Assembly: GCF_039634785.1 (NCBI RefSeq)
Contig: NZ_JBBIAB010000008.1
Location: 244,465-308,464, forward strand
Source: Tistrella mobilis
Lineage (GTDB): Bacteria; Pseudomonadota; Alphaproteobacteria; Tistrellales; Tistrellaceae
Length of the DNA stretch: 64,000 nucleotides
Direction of reading: 5' to 3'
Position 1 is the first letter of the stretch. Every line of letters begins with the position of its first letter. The translations under genes and the position numbers were made by a program. The notes under the pieces are model-generated. The model was not told the origin of the DNA and did not search any database. It saw only the letters and a list, made by a program, of their open reading frames with translations. This document shows, one piece after another, positions 32,892 to 39,949 of this stretch.

Positions 32892-34409
32892 GTCGCACCC
32901 TTGCGGGTGCGTGGATTGAAACAAGCTGCGGTCGGGTCGCCGACTGACGGGGTGAGTCGCACCCTTGCGGGTGCGTGGATTGAAACAGTAGGCGCTGATG
33001 ATAATAAACAGTGCCGTACCGTCGCACCCTTGCGGGTGCGTGGATTGAAACGCATAATGGCATGGCTGGCTTATGCCCTCGCGGTCGCACCCTTGCGGGT
33101 GCGTGGATTGAAACACCAGCAAGATTTTCGCCGCGTCGATTGTTTTCGGTCGCACCCTTGCGGGTGCGTGGATTGAAACGCGGACGTCACCCGGGTCGGC
33201 CCTGATCTCGTCGTCGCACCCTTGCGGGTGCGTGGATTGAAACGACACGGGATCCAGCAAGGCGGTCACAGCCGGCGTCGCACCCTTGCGGGTGCGTGGA
33301 TTGAAACCAGAAACTTAGCTCCATCGTCAAAAGCTTTAAACGTCGCACCCTTGCGGGTGCGTGGATTGAAACGGGATCAATTTCGCCACGATCGATACGC
33401 CGAAGGTCGCACCCTTGCGGGTGCGTGGATTGAAACAGTGACCCGGTCGCGCCCGTAGAACTGCGCCACCGTCGCACCCTTGCGGGTGCGTGGATTGAAA
33501 CCTGCGGTCGCTGCTGGTCGAGTTGGGCGCCCAGCGTCGCACCCTTGCGGGTGCGTGGATTGAAACCCTACGTCCCCGCAGCGGCGATGCCCGCATAACC
33601 GTCGCACCCTTGCGGGTGCGTGGATTGAAACCAGCAGATCCGTCTTGCCGCTGAGCCTCTTGCGTCGCACCCTTGCGGGTGCGTGGATTGAAACCGCCGC
33701 GAGTCGCGGGATAATTGCATTGCCGTAGGTCGCACCCTTGCGGGTGCGTGGATTGAAACCGCCGCGAGTCGCGGGATAATTGCATTGCCGTAGGTCGCAC
33801 CCTTGCGGGTGCGTGGATTGAAACTGTGCTGGAGATAGGTCATGCCATGGCGAATTAAGGTCGCACCCTTGCGGGTGCGTGGATTGAAACACGTGACCGG
33901 CTCGCCATCCTTGTCCGGATACAGTCGCACCCTTGCGGGTGCGTGGATTGAAACCAAGCTAATTAACGCGTTGTCGAACCGCGTAAGTCGCACCCTTGCG
34001 GGTGCGTGGATTGAAACGTCATTGCTGCAGCCGCACAAGAAGGCGCCGCTAAGGTCGCACCCTTGCGGGTGCGTGGATTGAAACATCCGGCCTGCCCTCC
34101 GAAATACATCGCGGCCCGGTCGCACCCTTGCGGGTGCGTGGATTGAAACCCGATGCTATCCAGCAGCTGATCTCTCGCGCCCACGTCGCACCCTTGCGGG
34201 TGCGTGGATTGAAACAGCGAGGAGTGCGGGCGGTTGTTGTAGTCCTCAAGTCGCACCCTTGCGGGTGCGTGGATTGAAACCCTGCACCCGTAGGCACGGA
34301 CGATTTCCCCCTCGGTCGCACCCTTGCGGGTGCGCGGATTGAAACGGGAACAAGGAGCCGAGCAACTACGCAGCGTGGGTCGCACCCTTGCGGGTGCGTG
34401 GATTGAAAC
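32892..34409 (+). CRISPR. CRISPR array, type I-C-like, 24 repeats and 23 spacers
   Basis: 24 repeats of 31 nt beginning GTCGCACCC, with loop TTGC and ending GCGTGGATTGAAAC. A 7-bp stem CGCACCC/GGGTGCG folds in each, as in type I-C repeats (usually 32 nt) that Cas5d cuts at the stem base. Repeats start at 32892, 32956, 33021, 33084, 33149, 33213, 33277, 33342, 33406, 33471, 33536, 33601, 33664, 33729, 33794, 33860, 33924, 33987, 34054, 34119, 34185, 34250, 34315 and 34379. Spacers are 32-36 nt. Spacers 13 and 14 (33695-33728, 33760-33793) are identical. Only repeat 23 differs (GTGCGCGG for GTGCGTGG), placing the old end on the right. No cas gene is present in the window. Confidence 0.98.
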
Positions 34410-34443
34410 CGTCGCCTGTTTCCCAGCCGCCGTTGTGGCCGCC

Positions 34444-34824
34444 TCAATCGGCCGCCAGCCGAAGCGTGGTCAGATACCGCAGCAGATGCCGCGCGCCCTC
34501 GGCCGCGAGGCGCAGATGCCGGGCCCGGGCGTCTTCATCCAGCTCCGGATCGTCGGCGATCGAGACATGCAGCCCCACCAGCCAGGCCTGAAACGCGGCC
34601 CCTGACACCGACCCCGCCGTCACCCCGACTGCCCGCGCCATCACGGCATTGCGCAGCGCATCCAGCGCCAGCGCCAACCCCGGCTCCGCGGTCACATCGA
34701 CCCAGCCGCCGGCGATCTGGTCGTCCAGGATTGCCCAATCGGTGGCGAGGGTAGAGACGGGGCAGGGGCCGGCCGGCCGCGCGGCCTCCGTCTCCGGTTC
34801 AGGTCTTTCTTCCGCCACGGTCAT
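34444..34824 (-). CDS. small protein of unknown function, paralogue of the gene at 12701
   Basis: 126 residues from the ATG at 34824, which has GGAG nine bases upstream; a TTG at 34839 is less likely. An acidic N-terminus is followed by CPVSTLATDWAILDD, SVSGAAFQAWLVGLHVSIADDPEL and LRLAAEGARHLLRYLT. It has the same length and motif order as the protein at 12701-13081. No known domain recognised. Its stop codon lies 34 bases after the last CRISPR repeat. It is divergent from a small XRE regulator with a promoter-embedded palindrome between them. Soluble and mostly helical by composition. Confidence 0.78.
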   Translation of the reverse strand: MTVAEERPEPETEAARPAGPCPVSTLATDWAILDDQIAGGWVDVTAEPGLALALDALRNAVMARAVGVTAGSVSGAAFQAWLVGLHVSIADDPELDEDARARHLRLAAEGARHLLRYLTTLRLAAD

Positions 34825-34891
34825 CTCCCTGCACTCCAAAAAACCTCACTTCACCCTGCTCCACCCCGGGGAAAGCAGCGGCTCACGCTAA

Positions 34892-34933
34892 TTTGAGGAC
34901 TATAGTCCGTGGTTTTATGATCCTCAAGACCAC
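34892..34933. promoter_or_regulatory. XRE promoter with embedded palindromic operator
   Basis: On the plus strand TTGAGG (34892-34897) and TATGAT (34915-34920) are separated by 17 bases, a good sigma-70 pair leading to the XRE start at 34945. The perfect 12-bp palindrome GGACTATAGTCC (34896-34907) lies in the spacer. Outer inverted repeats TTGAGGA/TCCTCAA (34892-34898, 34921-34927) and GTGGT/ACCAC (34908-34912, 34929-34933) add further symmetry. The layout suggests tight autoregulation of the XRE gene and co-control of the divergent small gene. Confidence 0.6.
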
Positions 34934-34944
34934 TAGCCTCGGGC

Positions 34945-35199
34945 ATGCATCCGCTCGAACGCGTCGCCCGAAACCTCCGCCGCCTGCGCGTCCTCCGGGG
35001 CCTCTCGCAAGAGGCTCTGGCGGTGGATGCAGGTGTTGATCGCAGTTATGTGAGCAGGTTGGAGCGCAACCTTGAGAACCCTACTGTAGCGGTGCTCGAT
35101 CGGTTGGCGGGGGCGTTGGGATGTGATGTCCAAGCCTTCCTTGAAATCCCAGAGGAATTTGATGTGAGTGAGCTTCCGAAGGGAAGAAAAAAGAAATAA
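34945..35199 (+). CDS. small XRE-family regulator
   Basis: 84-residue Cro/CI-type repressor-like protein, almost entirely one HTH domain (RNLRRLRVLRGLSQEALAVDAGVDRSYVSRLERN, residues 8-65), ending in a basic tail KGRKKK. Small stand-alone XRE proteins of this kind often control an adjacent gene or a restriction-modification or toxin module. Here the divergent partner is the 126-residue unknown protein. GC content drops within this gene and stays low through the next one. Confidence 0.87.
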   Translation: MHPLERVARNLRRLRVLRGLSQEALAVDAGVDRSYVSRLERNLENPTVAVLDRLAGALGCDVQAFLEIPEEFDVSELPKGRKKK

Positions 35200-35249
35200 T
35201 CATATATCATCTAAATTAAATAAATTCTTTTAGGCTTCTTTCGAAATCG

Positions 35250-35795
35250 TCAACTCAGGCGATATTTTGGATCGCGGTACATAAGCCAAACCGGCAAAGA
35301 GAGCAGCCGTTTCCGGAAATGGAGGGCGATACTGATGTTAAAACGAGTATGCCCTTCGATAAGAAGGAATTCCTTTGGATAGATAGAATCGAAATTTGGA
35401 TCAATTAAATGCCCATCCCGATTATCCAATACGATTAACGCAACGGGAGGGTGGCCATGCTCGAGCATGAACTGCGCGGTTTTGTTGGATTTATTTTTAA
35501 GAACGAATTCACCTTGCAATCGACATGCCTCGTTGCTCTCGTTATATCCGGACTCTCGGGACCTGATCGAAGATAGTGTATCGAGCGGCCATGCTGTCCT
35601 CTCGTAGGAGTACTCCCATGATTTTAGATGGTTAAAAGGTGAGTGGCCCCAATGTTCGTGTATCCAATATTGAGCCACTTCTTCCGGGACGTTCTTGAAG
35701 AAATTCCGTGCGCGTGCCCACCAGACATCAAATGGAGTTGCTACGCATCCCCATTCATCAAAGTCAGGAGCAAGATGCTCTGGGTAACAATCCAC
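35250..35795 (-). CDS. orphan protein with ParB-like C-terminal region, low GC
   Basis: 181-residue protein starting at a GTG; not assignable with certainty. The C-terminal half (HPPVALIVLDNRDG, then EFLLIEGHTRFNIS, then LPVWLMYR) resembles the ParB/sulfiredoxin-like fold, in which a G-H-x-R motif binds nucleotide. The N-terminal half is rich in Trp and aromatic residues (DVWWARARNFFKN, IHEHWGHSPF). Base composition is far lower in GC than any neighbour, indicating recent transfer. It is convergent with the XRE gene and ends about 50 AT-rich bases from it. Function unknown. Confidence 0.65.
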   Translation of the reverse strand: MDCYPEHLAPDFDEWGCVATPFDVWWARARNFFKNVPEEVAQYWIHEHWGHSPFNHLKSWEYSYERTAWPLDTLSSIRSRESGYNESNEACRLQGEFVLKNKSNKTAQFMLEHGHPPVALIVLDNRDGHLIDPNFDSIYPKEFLLIEGHTRFNISIALHFRKRLLSLPVWLMYRDPKYRLS

Positions 35796-35876
35796 GGATG
35801 TTACTTCTCATGAAGGATATCAGGGCAATGCTTGAGGACTGACGGATTCCGGGCAGAGGGGCAGGTGCCTCCCCCT

Positions 35877-36800
35877 TCAATCCGGCCACCGCTTATGCAC
35901 CCAGAACCACAGATCCGGCCGTTCGCGGATCCAGCCTTCCAGGCGGGCATTGACCAGCCGTGTCAGGCGTTCCGCGGCCTGGTCCGGGGTTTCGCCGGGT
36001 TCCGGGGTCGGGTCGATCGGCGGGTCGATGGTGATGCGGAAGCGGGGGCCGCCCAGGCGTTCGACATGGGCGGTGATCAGGGGGGCGTTGAAGCGCACCG
36101 CGAATTCGCCATGGGCCGTGGTGGTCATCGCGTCGCGGCCGAAGAAGGGCAGCGGCGTGCCGGTGTTGAGTTTCTGGTCGATCAGCATCGCCAGATGACC
36201 GCCGGCCTTCAGGCGTTTCATGATCTCGCGGGCGGCTTTGGCGCCCTTGGGCAGGAAATCGGTGGCGCCGCCGGCGCGGCGGCGGGAATGCTGGATCAGC
36301 TTTTCGATTTCGGTGTCGTTGGCCTGGCGATAGACCTGGGTGAGGGCGATGCCCGACTGGGTGGCGGCAAGCGAGGCCAGTTCCCAATTGCCGTAATGGC
36401 CCGAGACGAAGATGCCCGGCCGGCCGTCGTCGCGGGCGGCCAGCGCGTGTTCGTGGCCGATCACCTCCACCCGGGCGGGGTCGCCGCCGGTGCAGTCGAA
36501 ACGGTCGAGATGGGCGATCTCGAAGGCGGTGCGGCCGAGATTGTCCCACATGGCGCGGAGGATGCGCTCGATCTCGTCGGGGCCGAGCTCGGGAAAGGCA
36601 CGGGCGAGGTTGCGGCGGGCGATCCGGCTGACCTTGATCCGCGGGCCGATGCTGCGCGCCAGCCAGCCGCCGAAGGCCGAGGCGCGTTCCAGGCCGAGCA
36701 GCCGGGCGAGGCCGAAGGCCAGGCGGCCTGACAGGCTCTCCAGCCGCCGACGGAAGGTCATCGGCGGCGTTTCGGGGACGGAAGGGGTGTCGGAAGTCAT
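35877..36800 (-). CDS. lpxL: lipid A biosynthesis lauroyl acyltransferase (LpxL/HtrB family)
   Basis: 307-residue inner-membrane acyltransferase adding a secondary acyl chain to Kdo2-lipid IVA. The catalytic HX4E motif is HYGNWE at residues 135-140, preceded by FVSG and followed by QVYRQANDTEIEKLI. The last gene of the minus-strand lipid A operon, with an ATGA overlap with lpxK (36797-36800). Which secondary position it acylates cannot be told from sequence. Confidence 0.9.
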   Translation of the reverse strand: MTSDTPSVPETPPMTFRRRLESLSGRLAFGLARLLGLERASAFGGWLARSIGPRIKVSRIARRNLARAFPELGPDEIERILRAMWDNLGRTAFEIAHLDRFDCTGGDPARVEVIGHEHALAARDDGRPGIFVSGHYGNWELASLAATQSGIALTQVYRQANDTEIEKLIQHSRRRAGGATDFLPKGAKAAREIMKRLKAGGHLAMLIDQKLNTGTPLPFFGRDAMTTTAHGEFAVRFNAPLITAHVERLGGPRFRITIDPPIDPTPEPGETPDQAAERLTRLVNARLEGWIRERPDLWFWVHKRWPD

Positions 36801-37885
36801 CTGCGGCGCCCGGTGCCGTCCTCGTGTCCGGTGCCGTCCTCATGCCCGGCCCGGCCGTCGATCAGCCGCGACAGCCCGGCCGGCGTGGCGGGTTCCGGCC
36901 GGCGCGGGTCGATGCGGTCCAGCAGCCGGTCCAGCGGGTCGGCATCCAGCCATTCCAGGCTGATGGTCAGGTGGTCGACCAGGTCGCGCGCCTCGGGCGG
37001 CAGGCGGACCAGATCCTTCTCGGTCGTCACCAGCACCGCATCCATGCGATGGGCCACCTCCACCAGCCGGGCGATCTCGTCCGGATCATAGGGGTGATGG
37101 TCGGGGAAGGACCAGCTGCCGGCGATGCGGCAGCCGATGGTGCGCAGCGTGTCGAAGAATTTCTCGGGCCGGCCGATGCCGGCGAAGGCCACGACCTTGC
37201 GGTTGCGCAGCCGCCGGGTTTCAGGGCCCGGCACGGTCACGGCGCGCAGCACCGGGCGTTCGAAGGGCAGGGCCGCGGCGACGTCGATCGTGTCCTCGCC
37301 CACCACCACCACGCCGTCGGCGCGGGCCAGGCCCCGGGCCAGCGGTTCGCGCATCGGCCCGGCCGGGATCACCCGGCCATTACCGAAACCATAGCCGCCG
37401 TCCACCACGATCAGCGACAGGTCTTTCTCGATCGACGGGTTCTGGAAGCCGTCATCCAGGATCACGACATCGGCCCCGGCCGCGGCCGCGGCGCGTGCGC
37501 CCGCCGCCCGGTCGCGGGCAACCCAGGTCGGCAGGCGGCGGGCGATCAGCAGCGCCTCGTCGCCCACCTGCTCGGCGCGATGGGCGATGGGGTCGACCAG
37601 CACGGGGCCCTTCACACTGCCGCCATAGCCGCGCAGCACCACATGGGGCCTGCGGCCGCGTTCACGCAGCCGGGCGGCGATGGCAAGTGCGGTCGGGGTC
37701 TTGCCGGCGCCGCCGGCGGTCAGATTGCCGACACAGAGCACCGGCACGCCGGCACGGGCCGGCCGGGCCAGCAGCCGGCGCAGCGCGCCCGCCGCCCGGA
37801 AGACGAGCGACAGCGGTGCCAGCGCCCAGAGCAGCGGGCGCTCCACCGGTTTCGCCTGACGTCCCCAGAATTCCGGTGCCTTCAC
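36797..37885 (-). CDS. lpxK: tetraacyldisaccharide 4'-kinase
   Basis: 362-residue membrane-associated kinase that phosphorylates the 4' position of the lipid A disaccharide. The P-loop variant GNLTAGGAGKTP is at 53-64 and DVVILDDGFQN, the conserved LpxK motif, near residue 150. A His/Glu/Asp-rich C-terminal end (GHEDGTGHEDGTG) contains a short tandem duplication. It overlaps waaA and lpxL at both ends through ATGA junctions. Confidence 0.94.
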   Translation of the reverse strand: MKAPEFWGRQAKPVERPLLWALAPLSLVFRAAGALRRLLARPARAGVPVLCVGNLTAGGAGKTPTALAIAARLRERGRRPHVVLRGYGGSVKGPVLVDPIAHRAEQVGDEALLIARRLPTWVARDRAAGARAAAAAGADVVILDDGFQNPSIEKDLSLIVVDGGYGFGNGRVIPAGPMREPLARGLARADGVVVVGEDTIDVAAALPFERPVLRAVTVPGPETRRLRNRKVVAFAGIGRPEKFFDTLRTIGCRIAGSWSFPDHHPYDPDEIARLVEVAHRMDAVLVTTEKDLVRLPPEARDLVDHLTISLEWLDADPLDRLLDRIDPRRPEPATPAGLSRLIDGRAGHEDGTGHEDGTGRRR

Positions 37886-39216
37886 GACGGATCTCCCGAT
37901 GCCTCATCCGCCCCCAGAAGCGGTTCCAGCGCGGCCGCGATGGCCTCCACCGCGGCACGTCCCTCTTCGGCTACCCGGGCGCCGGCCCGGGCCAGTCTCT
38001 CGCACGCCGCCGGATCGTCGAGCAGCCGCCCGGCCGTCCGGGCGAGCGCGGCGGCATCCTCGACGATCTCCACGGCCCCGGCTGCCCGGAAGCGGGCGGC
38101 CAGGCTCTCGAAATTGCCGAGATGCGGCCCGGTCGTCACGGCGGCGCCGAGGCGCGCGGGTTCGAGCAGATTATGCCCGCCGACCGGGACAAGCGAGCCT
38201 CCGATAAAGGTGAGGGGGATTGCGCGAAAAAAAAGACCCAGTTCGCCGAGCGTGTCGGCAAGGTAGACCTGCGTCTGCCCGCCAGGCGGTTCGCCTGCGG
38301 CCCGCCGCGCCACCCGAAGCCCCGCCGCACGGATCTCGTCGGCGATGGCCGGGCCGCGTTCGGGGTGGCGGGGGACGATCACGGTCAGCAGCTCGGGGCG
38401 GGTCGCGCGCATCGCCCGGTCGGCCACCAGGATCTGCGTCTCTTCGCCCGGATGGGTGCTGGCGGCGAGCCAGACCGGCCGCGCGCCGATCGCGGCCTTG
38501 AACGCTGCGACTGCCGCCGGATCCGCGGGCAGCGGCTCGGCCGCATCCTTAAGGTTGCCCGGGGCCGGCACCGGCCGGTCGAGCACGGCCGAAAACCGGG
38601 CGGCGCTGTCGTCATCCTGGGCGAGCAGCGGCCGGAAGCCGCCGATCAGCCGGGCGGCGAGGCCGGGCAGCTTCGCCCAGCGCCGGGCAGAGGTCGCCGA
38701 CATCCGGGCATTGACCAGGGCGCGCGGAATGCGCCGCCGGTCCAGCCCGTCGATCAGATTGGGCCAGATCTCGCTTTCGACGAAGACCGCGGCATCCGGG
38801 CGCCAGTGATCCAGGAAGCCGTCGACCGCCACGGGCAGGTCGACCGGGGCGAACTGATGCAGGGCGCCGACGCCCCCCCCGGCGTCCGTCAGCCGGCTTT
38901 CCATCAACCGGGCCGAGGTGACGGTGCCGGTGGTGACCAGCACCGTGGTCGCGGGCGCCATCGCCTTCAGCCGCGCGATCAGCGGCAGCAGCGACAGGCT
39001 TTCGCCGACACTCGCGCCATGCAGCCAGACCAGCCGCCCGGCCGGGCGGGCAAGGCCGGGGCGCCCCAGACGTTCCGGCCAGCGGGTGTCGTGCTCGCGC
39101 CCCGCCGCCCGGCGGCGCTCCAGATGGCGCTTCACCAGCGGCGTGCCTAGCCGGGCGAGGCCGCGATAGAGGCCGAGAGCCAGACCTGCCGTACTGATCG
39201 ATCCCGCCCCGCTCAT
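37882..39216 (-). CDS. waaA: 3-deoxy-D-manno-octulosonic acid transferase
   Basis: 444-residue GT30-family Kdo transferase (KdtA). The N-terminal acceptor domain has WLHGASVGES near residue 68 and FVESEIWPNLI near 146; the C-terminal nucleotide-sugar domain has STHPGEE and FIGGSLVPVGGHNLLEPA. A much longer open frame upstream belongs to the overlapping acyltransferase region; the ATG at 39216 forms an ATGA overlap with that gene. It attaches Kdo to lipid IVA at the inner membrane. Confidence 0.94.
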   Translation of the reverse strand: MSGAGSISTAGLALGLYRGLARLGTPLVKRHLERRRAAGREHDTRWPERLGRPGLARPAGRLVWLHGASVGESLSLLPLIARLKAMAPATTVLVTTGTVTSARLMESRLTDAGGGVGALHQFAPVDLPVAVDGFLDHWRPDAAVFVESEIWPNLIDGLDRRRIPRALVNARMSATSARRWAKLPGLAARLIGGFRPLLAQDDDSAARFSAVLDRPVPAPGNLKDAAEPLPADPAAVAAFKAAIGARPVWLAASTHPGEETQILVADRAMRATRPELLTVIVPRHPERGPAIADEIRAAGLRVARRAAGEPPGGQTQVYLADTLGELGLFFRAIPLTFIGGSLVPVGGHNLLEPARLGAAVTTGPHLGNFESLAARFRAAGAVEIVEDAAALARTAGRLLDDPAACERLARAGARVAEEGRAAVEAIAAALEPLLGADEASGDPS

Positions 39217-39944
39217 CGATCCGCCGCCGCCTGTTCGGCATCCAGCGGCGGCGGCAGCTCCAGCGGCGCATGGCCGGTGGCGCGGTCCGCCTCGGCGGTG
39301 ATGCGGTTCAGCTCGTCCTCGATCCGGATCCGGTAGCGGTCCAGCGTCGCGGCATCGGCATCGCGGGGCACATGGATCGGCTCGCCCCAGATGAACACCC
39401 CGCGGCTGAACGGCATCGGCACCAGGAACCGGTCCCAGCTGCCCAGCAGTCGCCGCCGACGCATGCCGAAGGTGGCCGGGATGACCGGCACCCCTGAAAG
39501 CCGGGCAATCGCCGCGATGCCGCCGCTTGCCCGCTGGCGCGGTCCGCGGGGCCCATCGGGGGTGACGCCGGCATATTCGCCGGCGCGGATCGCCTTCACG
39601 ATCTGGCGCACCGCCGCCGCTCCGCCTTTCGACGACGAGCCGGCGACCGAGCCCAGGCCGAAATGGGCGATGGTATCGGCGATCAGCCGGCCGTCGCGAT
39701 GCTGGCTGATCAGCATGTTCATCGGCACGCCCGCCCGCCAGACATGGGGCATCATCAGCAGCCGCCCGTGCCAGAAGGCCAGGATGAAGGGCCGGCCCTC
39801 GTCCCAATGGGCGCGGGGGGCGGCATCGCCGCTGACCTGCCAGCGGCCGGTGGCATGGACCAGGCGGATATAGGCGGCGGCGATCCGGCAGGCGAGGCGG
39901 CGCGCCCGGTCGCTCTTCAGCCAGCGCTTGACCAGCCCCGCCAT
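39213..39944 (-). CDS. lysophospholipid acyltransferase family protein (DUF374)
   Basis: 243-residue protein of the DUF374 group of the PlsC/LPLAT superfamily: ILAFWHGRLLMMP near residue 54, ISQHRDGRLIADTI near 78 and GVTPDGPRGPRQ near 125. DUF374 proteins commonly sit beside kdtA and msbA in alphaproteobacteria and are suspected to act in outer-membrane lipid assembly; their acyl substrate is not established. Five bases separate its start from the msbA stop. Confidence 0.88.
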   Translation of the reverse strand: MAGLVKRWLKSDRARRLACRIAAAYIRLVHATGRWQVSGDAAPRAHWDEGRPFILAFWHGRLLMMPHVWRAGVPMNMLISQHRDGRLIADTIAHFGLGSVAGSSSKGGAAAVRQIVKAIRAGEYAGVTPDGPRGPRQRASGGIAAIARLSGVPVIPATFGMRRRRLLGSWDRFLVPMPFSRGVFIWGEPIHVPRDADAATLDRYRIRIEDELNRITAEADRATGHAPLELPPPLDAEQAAADR

Positions 39945-39949
39945 CGGCC

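Noticed and set aside
32607..34447. Overlapping open frames in the array encoding repeated peptides with STHPQGCD or APLRVRGLK
   Set aside because: These are translations of CRISPR repeats and spacers. Periodicity matches the 64-66 nt repeat unit exactly and there is no ribosome-binding site or real domain.
34892..35842. TTGAGGAC occurring both at 34892 and near 35834 as a pair of element ends
   Set aside because: Only 8-9 bases match, both in the same orientation, with no transposase between them; chance is adequate.
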